Assembly: GCA_021234155.1 (NCBI GenBank) | Contig: JAJEKV010000001.1 | Span: 24,415,189 to 24,479,188, forward strand | Direction of reading: 5' to 3' | From: Isoetes taiwanensis | Lineage: Eukaryota; Streptophyta; Lycopodiopsida; Isoetales; Isoetaceae | Length of the DNA stretch: 64,000 nucleotides | In this document: in pieces, positions 29,520 through 41,219 of the stretch | Position numbering within the stretch: the stretch's first letter is position 1 | Layout of the letters: each line of letters opens with the position of its first letter | The notes under the pieces: model-generated | The model's database searches: none | What the model was told of the DNA's origin: nothing | What the model saw: the letters and a program-made list of their open reading frames with translations, nothing else | Made by a program: the position numbers and the translations under genes

Positions 29520-30520
29520 CGGTTTGGATGTCCTTCCGGTTATATATCGCCAAGGTTAGATGTTCCGCTTTCCGGACCCGTTATGGGCATTACGAGTTCA
29601 CAGTGATGCCATTTGGCCTGACCAATGCTCCGGCCACTTTCATGAGGCTCATGAATGATGTCTTCCGCGAGTACCTTGACGATTTTGTCATCATATTCTT
29701 TGATGACATCCTTATCTACAGTAAGACCTTAGAGGATCATGAACAACATCTTCGGTTGGCATTACAGAAATTGAGTGGCCACCAATTATATGCCAAATTC
29801 TCTAAGTGTCGTTTTGCCACCACCAAGGTGGATTACCTAGGCCATATTGTGTTCGCAAAGGGAATAGCCACCGACCCCGCTAAAATTGAAGCAGTCAAGG
29901 AATGGCCAATTCCAACCAATGTGTCTAAGGTCTGCAGCTTTCTTGGCTTGGCCGGGTATTACCGTAAATTTGTCAAAGACTTTGTCAAGCTCGCCGCACC
30001 TTTAACTGACCTAACCAAGCATGATAAGGTTAGGGATTGGATGGCACATTGGAAAGACAAGGTACAGTCCGGATTTCAAGCACTAAAGGATGCCTTGACA
30101 ACAGCTCCTGTTCTTACAATGCCAGATCCTCAAAAAGATAAGTGGGTTGCTACAGATGCCAGTAGAATCGCCACCGGTGGAGTCTTAATGCAGGCAGGTT
30201 ATCGCTTATGACTCCTGAAAGATGAATGATACAGAACAGCGATACCCCACTCATGACCAAGAATTGCTCGCCGTTGTGCGTGCCTTACGCATTTGGAGGC
30301 ACTATTTACTTGAAGGCGATTCTAGTTGGATACTGATCATCAAAGTCTCCAATACATCTTTACGCAACCCCACCTTAATTTGAGACAAAGACGGTGGATG
30401 GAATTCCTGGAGGAATATGAATTCCTGGAGGAATATGATTTTGAGGTCATTTATAAACCGGGCAAGCATAATGTTGTTGCCGACGCCCTTTCCAGTCGTC
30501 ACTCGAATGCATTGTAATGC
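29520..30520 (+). pseudogene. Pol: reverse transcriptase (N-terminally truncated) and RNase H
   Basis: The sequence enters reverse transcriptase just before [20 protein letters not shown]; all blocks upstream of this are missing. The catalytic box is FFDD ([13 protein letters not shown]), normal for gypsy. Then [12 protein letters not shown], the [15 protein letters not shown] connection and an RNase H start at ATDAS. The frame stops at 30211 after [11 protein letters not shown]. RNase H resumes in other frames ([25 protein letters not shown]). An 18-bp in-frame tandem duplication at about 30401-30437 repeats the EFLEEY codons just before the RNase H end. Broken and incomplete. Confidence 0.9.
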
Positions 30521-30623
30521 TATCTCCACCCTTTCTAGTGAGTTCGGGAAGTAGATTCAGCAAGCCCTTCCCACGGACCCAGAATTCTGCGAGGTATGGC
30601 AAAGTGTATCTAAGGAAGCCACA

Positions 30624-31610
30624 ATGGATAAGGAGAGAGAGACTTTCCGCCATTATAAGAGGCAAGCTGAACTCCTTTATTACAAGGACAAGTTATATAT
30701 TCCCGAGACGTCTGGTGTTCGTAAGCTTATTCTCCACGACACACATAACAGTTCGATAGCGGGGCACGCAGGATTCGTGAAGACGTATTTCAAAATTCGC
30801 TCCAGCTATTTCTGGCCAGGCATGAAGAAGCATATTGCCAGCTACATTAAGCAATGCCAGACCTGTCAACAAATAAAGGCAGAACAGTTGCGTATTCCAG
30901 GAGAATTGCAACCCCTCGATGTACCCAATGTTAAATGGGAAGTTATTACCATGGATTTTATCGTGGGGCTTCCGCGCACCTTAAGAGGGTTTGATGCCTT
31001 AATGGTTGTGGTCGACAAACTTTCGAAGATGGCACATTTCCTGCCATGTCGTACCACAGACACTGCATTAGATACTGCACGAGGGAGATCTTTCGTCTGC
31101 ATGGGATGCCCCGTACGATTATATCAGATCGGGACCCTAAGTTTGTTAGTGCATTTTGGAAGGATTTCTTCAGCACTATTCAAACTAAGCTTGCCATGAG
31201 CATAGCTTATCATCCGGCGACAGATGGTCAAATAGAGCGTACCAATCGCATAATTGAGGATATGCTACGTAACTATGTCTGGAATAAACAGTCTCAATGG
31301 GCAAACTACATTCATTTGGTGGAGTTTGCTTACAATAGTACGAGACAGGAGTCCTCAAGAATGTCTCCTTTCATGATAAATTATAGTTATCAGTGCGTGA
31401 CAGCATACACGTGGCATAACCCAGCATCAAAGGTGGAGGTTTCGCAGCAATTGCTTACAGATATGCAAGCACTAGTCGAGGAAGTTCGAGCATACTTGGT
31501 AGCCGCAAGAGCTCGGCAAAAGAGTCTGGCAGATCGACACCGTACTCCCCGGGAGTTTCAGGTCGGTGAGTCCATCTGGCTAAAGATTAAGGTAGCAAGC
31601 CAAACTTAAG
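30624..31610 (+). pseudogene. Pol: integrase
   Basis: The HHCC zinc domain is readable: H at HDTHNSSIAGHAGF and C..C at YIKQCQTCQQ. The catalytic core has D in TMDFIVGLP, D in ISDRDPKFVSAFW and E in GQIERTNR. The core is split by a frameshift around 31080, where one frame reads on as RGRSFVCMG and the correct one is entered at CTREIFRLHG. The C-terminal part continues to EFQVGESIWLK and stops at 31609. Integrase would insert the cDNA. Confidence 0.9.
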
Positions 31611-31659
31611 ATTGGCAACTGTAAGAAGCTTGCACCTAGATGGGCGGGACCATTTTATA

Positions 31660-32048
31660 TATCCAAACGGATAGGATCTCAGACCTACCGGTTGGATCTA
31701 CCCGCACATTTAAAGATCCATAAAGTTTTCCATGTAAGTCTTCTCAAGACGCATCATCCGGATCCAGAAGAGATCCTTGACACACCAACACTTCTGGAGA
31801 TGATTGAGGATCAGTTGGAGATTGTGCCAGAAGCTCTCCTTGATCTTGCCTATAAGCAAACCCGTCGAACTCAAATCCTGCAATACTTGGTCAAGTGGAA
31901 ACACTTACCCACAGAAGACGCAACATGGGTTCTTAAAGCAGATTTGGATAAGACTTACCCAGACTTTATGAAGGAATGCCAGGGCCGAACCATTCACGAT
32001 GCAATCATCTCCAACCCAGATGGTAAGCATAGTTGTCTCTTAGTGTGA
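31660..32048 (+). pseudogene. Pol: integrase C-terminus and chromodomain
   Basis: In the third frame, LPAHLKIHKVFHVSLLKTHHPDP is the conserved integrase tail. It is followed by a chromodomain, ILQYLVKWKHLPTEDATWV, with the aromatic cage positions Y, W and W in place. It ends with a stop at 32046. Chromodomains of chromoviruses bind modified histone H3 tails, notable because the same element carries an H3-like ORF. Confidence 0.88.
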
Positions 32049-32577
32049 CAGGGGTCATATGAGCGGGATCCGGCAGGGATCATTTTAGGGATTGGGTTAC
32101 ATGCATCTTAGATGGGGAATCGAGTATATAGGCATTCATGATAGGACGCATTCGTCTACGGCTACTATGGGAATACTGCCACTCCTTACGCCGAGATGAC
32201 ATGGAAGCCTTAGACATGATAGGACCTTTGCATTCATATTTTTTTCTTCATTTAAGGGGGTGGTCCCTTCAACCACACTACTTAACTTATTTCTTAAACA
32301 CTAATCTATTCACTTCTGCAGGCCAGTAAGATACTCCTAAGCTGCAGAAGAATCGAGGCCTTGCTTCAGAGGCCAAACTTGTGTTTTTGAGATAAATTTG
32401 TGTTTCCAATGTACTTTTGTACGTAATTTCCTATTGTTTTGTTGAAAACAGGACTTCTTGTCCTGTTACCTCCATATGTAACACTTTGATGTTTTCAATA
32501 AATCAACGTTATCTTCACCATAGTTACCCTCCACTAACTCTAACACCGAGGACAACATTAATCCAAGGGGGGGAGAA
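32049..32577 (+). other. Untranslated 3' interior and polypurine tract
   Basis: Non-coding DNA between pol and the 3' LTR. The polypurine tract aaggggggga(gaa) at 32565-32577 lies directly before the LTR and primes plus-strand synthesis in this family. Confidence 0.85.
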
Positions 32578-34129
32578 TGTGACGTTCCGGGTATCTATAC
32601 GGTATATGTATGCATACCATGACACGTCACCAGTACATAGTAGGCCTAAGGGCCCAAGTGAGGGGTTCGCCTATAATGGATTTTATTAGCTATGCTAATA
32701 AAACCAAAGGATAATTATGGATTATAATGGTATAATTAACCTAATTAAGCCATTATGGTCTAATTAACTAATTGTGACCCATGAGGGACTGCCACCTGGC
32801 CCAAATCGATTGGCCAGGAGGGACTTACCATTTTGGGGCAAGGAATAGGGGTCCTACCCTCCAGTTCACCCCAATTCAAATTTGGAGTGAAGGGGAGCAG
32901 CAGCCAGCAGCTTACACTTGTTTTTGCCAACACTTGACCACCAGCCTCGAACTATGGATGCCTACCATGACCATGGCTCTAGCCAAGACACTGGTTAGTC
33001 AATAGATAGCTTCTTTCTCGCTGACACTTCTTTGAGTAGATGGAATGATTAAATTCTCTTTTGTAAGTTGTTCTGAACACTTGAATGGTATTTACATTAG
33101 TTCTTTCTGCTTCTTCCGTGTATTGGGAATTAAGGGAAGGCTAGAGACCTAAAAGCCTCTTGGTATTAGAGATGTCTCTAGCTAGATCCCTTAATACCCA
33201 ATAATTGCGGCCTGTGCACAAGAGCCAACCTGGCTGGGGATGCTATGATGTGGTTCAGCACCAGACAACGAGTATGAGGGTGAATCGGGGGTGGGGTCTT
33301 GCCTAGCGCGGCTACATGACTCTTATAGTGTGCTAGGCTCATAGCCGGTCACTGTATGTGGGCCGGGTATGGGTCTGACACTCTCTTGGCTGGAGGGCGT
33401 GAGTCATAGATGGCTGTCCTTGGCTCGAACGGGTTGGTGAGCTGACCTTTAGATTTAGGGGAGTAAGTCGGGTACGGATGCGGGGGTTGCTGATGCGGCA
33501 CGTGTTCTCTAGCACACCCACGGATCCGTCATACTCGGGGAGGAGACGCCTCTCTGACCTGCCCCATCGGACCGGGGAGATGTAACCCGGAGTAGTCCCG
33601 ATGGGTGATTCCTTGGGATTGCGTCTCCGGAGGGCTACAAGCACGTCATAGCATGATTCAGCCTATCTGCAGAGTGTGCACAGGAGGGGCGGATGGAATG
33701 GACAACCCTAACCATTGTTTTATGCCAGCCAACGCCATGTTATACTTCCGTCTGTTGATATCTTGAGGCCCTGGCCGTCACTTGATCCCTTGGAGTCGGA
33801 GCCCGGGGTAGTGCCTTGTCATGGTGTTATTTCATGTTATTATGGATGTATTATCTTGTCCGTGATGATGATGGATGGGCCACCCTTCGTGGTGGTATAT
33901 TATTTTGCATGATGATTGTATGCTAACGTACATATATGCTTCCGCTGTATAGGATTTCCCATAGAGGATGTGGGACGAATGACACCTCCGTGTTCCTCGC
34001 CCGGACACTTGGCCATCCCAAGTGGTCCGAGTATGATGGAGGGCCTTGCCATGGTGATGTAGTCGCCATGGGAGGGGAATTCCCGTATTTATACGATGGG
34101 AGCATCGTATAGATTCTGGGAGCGTCACA
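32578..34129 (+). repeat. 3' LTR
   Basis: TGTGACG...CGTCACA, aligned end to end with 26531-28083. Differences are mostly C/T and G/A transitions, clustered in the first ~50 bp and around 33300-33530. Confidence 0.93.
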
Positions 34130-34400
34130 TCAGCTATTGTGGGAGCGTCACATCAGCGTCACATCATTCTGGGAGCGTCCATTGTTCCATTTTTCAGCAC
34201 TATATACTTTTCTTCATATTTATTGATCTGCAGCTCTGTTTTGGGAGCAATGCATATCATTGGAATTCTTGTTCTGTGATGATTATAAAGACATATGGTT
34301 TGTACACATTTGCTTAAGGTCTGAGAAGAGAAAACAACAGGTTTTTGCAACCCAATTTTAAGACGGAATTCAGAGGGTGTGATACCATCCAATCACCTTG
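34130..34400. other. Flank with echoes of the LTR terminus
   Basis: GGGAGCGTC, the LTR end motif, recurs at 34141 and 34171, just outside the 3' LTR, within tgggagcgtcacatcag-type copies. The rest has no recognisable gene. Confidence 0.5.
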
Positions 34401-34430
34401 GATTAAAGCATTTACATGCTGAAGCCTTGT

Positions 34431-34550
34431 AGACGGGCGTCTGTAAGGGGGAAAACCATTGCTTATTTTCATTTCAGACAAGCGTCTGTAAGGTGGCAGA
34501 GGTTTCACTAGAGGCTGCACTTGAACACTTCCAGACAAGTGTCTGTAAGG
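34431..34550. repeat. Three palindromic iterons AGAC-N5-GTCTGTAAGG
   Basis: Copies at 34431 (agacgggcgtctgtaagg), 34477 (agacaagcgtctgtaagg) and 34533 (agacaagtgtctgtaagg). Each has an AGAC/GTCT dyad. They lie just upstream of ORF1 and could be 5' UTR promoter elements of the LINE. Confidence 0.75.
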
Positions 34551-34565
34551 TGAAAGAGCCTATAC

Positions 34566-36187
34566 TTGCTTCTTGCACTTGGAAGCCTGCGGCCCGCCGA
34601 ACGTGGAAGCTTTCGGATGGGCGCCCCAGAAATGACAGAGGTTGTAAAGGCCATCAAAGTGATTGAGGCTTTCGCACAAGCCGTCCGTAGGGTGACACGC
34701 TATTCATGGCAACTCGGTGTTAGAAGAGCCGGGGACGAGCCCCCGCGCCCCTTCATCCAACCCCACGATATGCATGTGGATGGTGCCGACACGCAGATCC
34801 CCTCTACCTAGCTTGCACACATGGCAGCAAAACTTCTACTGGGAGAGTACATAGATGCCATCCCCAATCGCAGGCCAGATGACACTGGCAAAATTGATAG
34901 GTGCACACTGAAAAGAGAAGCGCGGGCAAAGTCTCGTGCAACAAGCATAGCTCGGCAGACATATGACAGATACTCTAGCCCAGCGACAAGCCGTATCCGT
35001 GCTTCACCACCACCAAACCAGGTAGTTGAGGAGCACTGGAAACAGGTTCAAGCAATGGCAGAGGGCAACAAAGCTCGAATTGCTTGCTTGGCAGAGGAAA
35101 TGCAGGCCTCCGCACCCAAATTGCTCAAGAGGCAAACGGGCTCTTGAAAAATAGTGTGTTTCAAAGATGGAGACCCGATACAAAGACACGGAAGATGGCC
35201 TTCGCCTAGTGCACTCGGGAAGCGCGTAAGGATAAGAAGAGTCTTGCTGACATGCAGGCCCGCATGGATTTCTTGTACACCGCCATGGAAACCATGACAC
35301 AGGACAAGCAACGTGTTGAGTAGGAGACAATGGTAACCATCTCCGCTTCGATCGAGGTCGAGGAGGCTGCCACCGCGGATGCTTGAAAAGTCCAGTCGCT
35401 TTTGAAGAGAGCTACCACAATTGAGAGCCCTTCAAAGTAGGGTCGAGACACAAGAAGTGGCCTCATCCGTAATGAACCCTATGGCGGACTCTCGCTTGTA
35501 AACCGGAGCATAGCCCGCGAGCCCAAGATCGGAAGGTGTAGGAGCTGAGGGCAGCCATTCTTGAACAAGGCAAGGGCCTCAATGCAGACGCCATGAGCAA
35601 TTACAATGGTGCATGGAATTGACAAGGCAAAGCAACAATTTCAGCAGGAGCTAAGCTCTGGCCGGGAAGGAGAGACCACTATACCGCCTGCCACCAGTAG
35701 CCCCACCGCCCAAGAATCGCGCAGGCGCCGGCCGGGGCCGTCTACTCATCGCACCCCAAGCCGCTCCATGCCACCCCCGTCCCAACGTAGACCACAGCCT
35801 ATGCCCCGCCGACCGCCCCAAACAACTCTGTTGTGTGTGTCGCGTGATTGACCCAATAGTCGAGAGCTCCGTGAGCCGAGGCGGAGAAGCCACAATGTGG
35901 TGGTACGTGGCCCCACGTAAGAGGCGGGGAGGACCTCATTAACCGCTCCAAATGTTGATTCTGCTTGAATGACATTCCCCATGCCGGTAAACATTATTAG
36001 GGCGAGACGCCATGGCGTCCAGCACCCAGACCGCCCACGTGTCATCATGTTCACAGTACGAGATGCGCAAGTGAAAGCAGCCATCCTGCACCAGGGTAGG
36101 CAACTAAAGGGAACTGCTCTGTATGTTGACCGAGACCCGACCCCCGCCCAAGAAGAAGACCCGCAGCACGAAGTTGGCCAAAGTTAA
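34566..36187 (+). pseudogene. LINE copy C ORF1
   Basis: An RNA-binding-type ORF1, broken into frames. It starts around ATG 34566/34620, with MTEVVKAIKVIEAFAQAV. Then come MAAKLLLGEYIDAIPNRRPD (34821 on), a coiled-coil-like Glu/Ala/Gln/Met-rich middle (35040-35650), a Pro/Arg-rich hinge (SRRRRPGPSTHR, 35711 on) and a C-terminal domain at 35979-36187 (VIMFTVRDAQVKAAILHQGR). The last resembles the compact RNA-binding fold of LINE ORF1 proteins. At least three stops or frameshifts. It probably coats element RNA in the ribonucleoprotein. Confidence 0.7.
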
Positions 36188-36436
36188 AAGCATTCGCATG
36201 ATTGGGGAGGAGTTGCGGACCGATTTGGGGCAAGATGCAAATTTTCAGCCCACCGAATGCTGCTACTGAATCTTGCTAACCCTCCAAAGACCTGCAGCGT
36301 GCCATCGCCGCTGCCATACACCAAGAGATGCTCAAGTTGCCTCACCTTCGTTTGCTCGCACACATCTCAGTCGCTTCCACTTCGCCATCCCCCCTGCTTG
36401 CCGCCACTAAATCCCCACCGCCCCCCGCCAACAAAT

Positions 36437-37270
36437 ATGAATTGTGCCTCCTGCATGGTCTCCCCGGAATTGTCGGGGCTTCCCATGGCGTAAGGGAGAT
36501 AGTCTCAACTTCGGTTGCCTTGAGACATGGATTTCATCTTCCTCATCAAAACATGGGAGCATGCAAGACAGGATACCCGACTTGCTAGGATACCAGCACT
36601 ATTCAATCTTCAATGATTGCACAAAAAAGCGGGGGCATGGGGGTGTTGCCTGCTACTACCGAACAACCTTGGCGGATCAATCTCCTTGTTCAAGGCAGGA
36701 CAAGCACAACCCGCACTGTGGGTGCATGTGCAAAACCTGCGATGAGAGACCTCTCTTTGTTGTACCGCTACTTTCCACATGCAGAAAGCAACTTCTATCA
36801 CACCCACTCGGATGTGGATAGGCTGGACCCCTATGTCGATCTATATGATGACATACAGCAACATAAGCAGTTGGGCAGTGTCATACTCCTTGGAGACTTC
36901 AATGCGCGCACCGGGGTAGAACAACCCATGAGATTTGATCCCTTGACTGATGATATATTGCAGTTGCGTCGTGCAGAAGGAGCTTGGCCACGGACATCAG
37001 ATGACAATTAGGTCACGCGCTATAGTCGACAGTTGCTTTTGCTTTGCAGTATCTTTGACCTGGTAATCTGCAATAGACTGGCACAGTGGCCTTCCACCCG
37101 CAAGAGCACTTGTAGACAGGAAAACCAGGGGGGCGGATCTAGTGTGGTGGACTATGTGCTGGTGCCTGAGCAGGATATGCATGTCATCAAGCACTTTCAG
37201 GTGGGAACAGCTAATAGGGATGAAGAGATCGACTCAGACCACTTACCACTTTACTTGAAGTTGGCTTGGC
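36437..37270 (+). pseudogene. LINE copy C ORF2, AP-like endonuclease
   Basis: Opens with NCRGLPWRKGDSLNFGCLETW-type sequence. It then has IFNDCTKKRGHGGVACYYRT, DPYVDLYDDI, the catalytic LLGDFNARTG (Asp/Asn pair), and the terminal DSDHLPLYLKL (Asp-His pair of the APE fold). A TAG at 37009 and one earlier frameshift break it. The family nicks target DNA to prime reverse transcription. Confidence 0.88.
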
Positions 37271-38666
37271 AGGTTGTGCCAACCCCCGGTGCAACAACTC
37301 CTCACATGCCTCAGCTGCAATTGGATTATGAACATGCAGGGGCTTATGCCCAGATGCTTATAGATGATCTGGCAGAAATTTTGCAATATCCTACACTAGA
37401 GCAACAGACAGGCCAGCTGACTGATGTGCTTAGGACTGCGGCAGAGAGATGCTTTGGGATAAGCCGCCCGCGAAGGACCTCCAGGAACACAACCTTCCCA
37501 TGTAATCAATGGTTTGATGCAGAGTGCAAGGAACACAAACGTTGGCTCCGCCAAGTCACAGACCCTGCTTTATGCCCACATGCAGTCAGACAGCACCGCA
37601 TCTTCCTTAAAGCTAAGAAAGCCAGGTACATTGCAGCGCATCAAAGGGAAATGTTTTACCTCCTGGAACATCACCCCAGGACCTTCTGGCGAAGGGTTCT
37701 TAGAAAGCCAATACAGTCCACAGGGAATATCACTCCCGAGTAGTGGAGGCAATACTTGCAACAGCTATACGACCCTCAGGGTGCACATGCAGCATTACCC
37801 TTGCAAGAAGGCCCAGTGCTAGAAATCACAGATTCGGACGTGGAACAAGGCTTACAACGTCTTGCCAATGGGAAAGCCCCAGACTTGGATGGTATGCAGG
37901 CAGAATTGCTTAAGTGGGCAGGGCCGTCCATAATACCAGTGCTGACCGCCTTGTTCAACAAGGCATTATAGGAAGGCTTCCCGCTGCAGTGGACCAATAG
38001 CAAAGTTGTTCCCTCTATAAGGCAGGTGACCCACACTGCCCAGCCAATTACCGAACAATCATGGTCAGTTCGGTGTTTGCAAAACTGTTTGCTGGGATTC
38101 TCGAGCAGCAGTTGATGGGCTGGGCAGAGGCAGCAGAGGTGCGGGCCCTCACCCAGGCAAGATTCAGACCCCGGCACTCAACCATTGACCACATCTTCAC
38201 GTTGCGAACTCTGATTGAAGACAACAGGAACCACCATCAGGATCTATATTGTTGCTTTGTGGATTTTGCAAAGGCGTTTGACACTGTGCCTCGGGAAAAA
38301 CTATGGGCAAGACTGCAACAGCTGGGGGTTCCTGTAGATTTGCAGAATGCAGCGTACAGGCTATATGAAAGATGCTCGGGTCGGTTGCAGCAGACAAGCC
38401 AACCATTTGATAGTAGTATCGGGGTTCGTCGGGGATGACCTCTCTCCCCAACATTGTTTGGGCTTTACATTGATCAATTGGAGAGCTGGCTTGCTGATAA
38501 TGGGGGCGATGGAGCTCACCTTCTCTATCAGATCATCAGACAGTTAATATATGCTGATGATGTGGACCTCCTAGCTTACACACCAGCAGACATGCAACGA
38601 CATCTCGATGCCCTCAGGGGGGTTTCAGTCGACCCCTTGCACGCACATGCCATATGCTCTATATAA
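37271..38666 (+). pseudogene. LINE copy C ORF2, reverse transcriptase
   Basis: After a linker (RPRRTSRNTTFPCNQWFDAECK and HHPRTFWRRVLRKP) come the reverse transcriptase blocks: GKAPDLDGMQAELLKWAGPS, NYRTIMVSSVFAKLFAGILE, FRPRHSTIDHIFTLRTLIE, CFVDFAKAFDTVPREKLWARL, GVRRG with a stop where G.RQGCPLSP is expected, LFGLYIDQLE and YADDVDLLAY. Both catalytic Asp sites are intact locally, but stops at 37741, 37969 and 38437 and frame changes interrupt the gene. Confidence 0.9.
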
Positions 38667-38717
38667 AGGGGTGAAGCCCCGGGGGATGCCCTGGACACAT
38701 TCTGCCAAGCGACTGAT

Positions 38718-39733
38718 ATGCGCGTCAACCTGGCCAAGACTAAGGTGGTTTTCATATCATCTTCACGTCAGGTGAGGGTCCCCTCCTTCAGTTACCGAGG
38801 CCAGAATGTGGAAGTTGCATCCACATACAAATATTTGGGAGTGGAGTTTCTTTCTACTATGCACGGGGACACATCCATACGGCTAAAAGTGACGGCAGGC
38901 TGGAAGGCACTATATGCAATACAAAACAATAGTCATAGAGCAGAGTTGTATGATTGGGCCCATCAGTCACACCTGTTCAAGGTCTTAGTGGAGCCTGTCC
39001 TTTTATATGGGGTGGAAGTATGGGGCCCAGTAGTATCACTTGCTACTTGGAATGACTTGGAGCAGGTCCAAAAAGCCTTCTTAGTACGAGCACTAGGGGT
39101 GAAGTCCACAGTCCCATATCAAATTCTACTGCAGGAGACAGGATTCTTGCCTCTTCAGAGGGCGGCCCTTGATCGCCACATTGTCTATTTTCAGAAGGTG
39201 GTCAATATAGACGATGCTCGTCTCCCTAAACTAGCTTATATCATGGCAATGGGGCCGCAACGCATCAAGGCCTGCTGGAGGGAAAAGAGAGCTCAATGGT
39301 TGGCTAGATGGAATGTGCAGGAGCACAGGTGCATACATGTGCAAACAGAGGCAGATTGCCATAGCTTGAGGCAATATCTTGACGCTTGCTTCCTCAGCAA
39401 GCTTTGGAATGCTAATGCCCTTGAACATGTCAAGACAGCACACTACCAGCGCCACATTCCACATTGGAACGAGGCCCGCAATGCTACCTGCGTATCCACT
39501 TGCCCATGAAACATCATCTTCGAATTGAAACGGGCAGATGGATTGGTGAGCCACGTCAGGACAGGCTCTGTCAATGCTGCCAAATGGAAGTCATTGAGGA
39601 TGAATCTCATACCCTTCAAAGTTGCCCAGCATATGCTCAAATTCGGACGCGCTATGCTGAGTTGGTCAGGTCTGGTCAGCCATGTGACATTGAGCACAGC
39701 ATCCGTACGGATGCTGGGATCATACCTTCATGA
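38718..39733 (+). pseudogene. LINE copy C ORF2, C-terminal domain with Cys/His motif
   Basis: Begins MRVNLAKTKVVFIS and YKYLGVEF (the thumb after YADD), then VEPVLLYGVEVWGP, a long basic region and, after a frameshift near 39510, RLCQCCQMEVIEDESHTLQSCP. That is a C-x2-C...H...C zinc-binding motif common at the end of LINE ORF2. Stop at 39733. Confidence 0.85.
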
Positions 39734-39845
39734 GGTTATGGACATGCGAGATCAGCTATGTCCTCGGGCACACACTTGACATGTATATATGCATTGATGT
39801 ATACTTGTACAGTTTGACATCATTCTTATTACTGCCACGGTTTTT

Positions 39846-39871
39846 CCCTCGTAAACCCTTCGGGGCGGGGG
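39846..39871 (+). other. 3'-terminal UUCG hairpin of LINE copy C
   Basis: CCCUCG-UAAA-CCC-UUCG-GGG-CGGGGG: the same fold as copy A, with one U-G wobble in the outer stem and the bulge changed from AAAA to UAAA. The fold is preserved where the sequence differs. Confidence 0.78.
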
Positions 39872-39953
39872 TTTTTTAACCCGGACAGTAATAAGTTTGT
39901 TGCGCTCCTTATGGGTCCCATAGGCCGATTGGCCTTAGTGGACGATAAAAAAT

Positions 39954-39971
39954 CATTCTCATTCTCATTCT
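39954..39971 (+). repeat. (CATTCT)3 tail of LINE copy C
   Basis: Three tandem hexamers at the 3' end after gtggacgataaaaaat. Copy A has (TATTC)n and copy D (TATCC)n after the same anchor sequence. Confidence 0.85.
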
Positions 39972-41204
39972 CCCACCAATGCTTTCAAACATTTTTAAAA
40001 TAAGATTTTGAAACTAGGTGGAAGTCACTTGTGGTGTTTTGCTTGCTATAATAGACAAGTCCTTTCTAGACCTGAATACACTACCACTTCATTTCCAAAT
40101 GAACTGTATGGAAATGTCATGCCTCGGTCTATTCACAATAGACCAACAACAAGTGAGTACGTGGACACGTTTTTTTTTTTCATTCACATGTTTTCATAAA
40201 TTAATTCAATAAATACTAAAACATTCTCGACTTGTGTCAATTAGCCATGCACAACCCACTTGGAGCAACTTCTAATATCAACCCATACACAGGACGACAA
40301 TACCCAGCTTTGTCTCCTTGCCCAGAGAATACATGGGAATCTATGTAGTCAACAAATTCACTGGAGAAACATTTGTTGACCATCAACTGATCGACGAAAT
40401 GATCGCCAAATTGTCCGATTACATAACGGAAATGGAACAAGCCATAGACAAAATTCACAAAGCCTTCAAGAAATGTGGCCAAATGATGAAGTGGATTAAT
40501 CGACCACCAACCTTAAACCAAAATGGAACGATAATGCTAGAAAAATTAGTCAGTCATCATAGAGATCTTAACAACGAAGAAAAATCCTAACCAAAATGTG
40601 CGAAGACTAAATTTGATTGAATAAAAGACAAATTTTCTTCCCATACATGCTTTCAATCAATAAGTATTATAATGCAGATTTACCTGAGGCTGATTACAAT
40701 GGTGCATGGCATTTCTCTATAAAGTTGAATAGCTTTCACGTGGACTAAGGATGTGAGTGCCAACTTCTATTGTGGATTTCTTGCAAAAACTATACTATTT
40801 AATGCCCTAATTCATTGGTTGGATTTTGAAGGTGTCGCATTTCACATAGCCATATAGGGGCACCATGTTGAGAGTTATGTTTAATTGTTCTATATGTCTA
40901 CTTCCTTTAAGTTATATTCCAGGTTATATGATGTGTAATGGCAAGGGTACAATGCATATGCTTGACGTGAGAGAATGGAACGACATATTTATTATATGTC
41001 ATGTTAACATTTTATAATGTTATATGCAAATAATCATGTCACGAGTATAGGAACGTATATCTCGCTCTGATGTCAAATATGGATTCAATGGATGACGTTG
41101 ATGATATAGAAAACTTCATATTACAAAGTACAGAGGCGAAAGAACTTTATTAAAACTTGTCATTTATGTAAAAAGTATTCAAACATGCTTTTGACTAGTT
41201 TCTA
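39972..41204. other. Intergenic with one short protein-like ORF (40318-40590)
   Basis: A 90-codon plus frame at 40318 (YMGIYVVNKFTGETF, then a helical IDEMIAKLSDYITEMEQAIDK) looks protein-like. It is preceded in another frame by ATSNINPYTGRQYPAL, so a frameshifted gene piece is likely. I do not recognise it. Elsewhere the DNA is AT-rich without features. Confidence 0.4.
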
Positions 41205-41219
41205 CCTTTTTTGCCTTTT
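41205..41219. repeat. 15-bp target-site duplication, left
   Basis: ccttttttgcctttt occurs here and at 42883-42897, flanking the retroposon. Confidence 0.8.

Larger units (their letters stand above)
26531..34129 (+). mobile_element. Ty3/gypsy chromovirus carrying a histone H3-like ORF in the gag position
   Basis: A 7.6-kb element with two LTRs (1553 and 1552 bp) that differ by a few percent by eye, a primer-binding site, a polypurine tract and a near 5-bp target duplication. The interior order is: H3-like ORF (28097), spacer, unknown ORF with acidic tail (28996), reverse transcriptase lacking its N-terminus, RNase H, integrase, chromodomain. Gag, protease and the first third of reverse transcriptase are missing. 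Pol has stops and frameshifts, so this copy is not autonomous today. LTR divergence shows the insertion is not recent. A truncated LTR of the same family lies at 3886-4080. Confidence 0.93.
34401..39971 (+). mobile_element. APE-type LINE, copy C, near full length with several breaks
   Basis: Best-preserved member of the family. Order: 5' iterons (34431-34550), ORF1 (about 34566-36187), ORF2 with endonuclease (36437-37260), reverse transcriptase (37260-38660), C-terminal domain with Cys/His motif (38718-39733), 3' UTR, hairpin (39846-39871) and (CATTCT)3 tail. The exact 5' end and target duplication were not found. Stops and frameshifts at about 34811, 35147, 37009, 37741, 37970 and 38438 show it is not active. 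CpG is lower and A+T higher than in copy A. Confidence 0.85.

Noticed and set aside
40243-40345. Possible DEAH-box helicase start (NPYTGRQY)
   Set aside because: Only eight residues agree with Prp43-type N-termini and the following residues do not, so it is too short to call.
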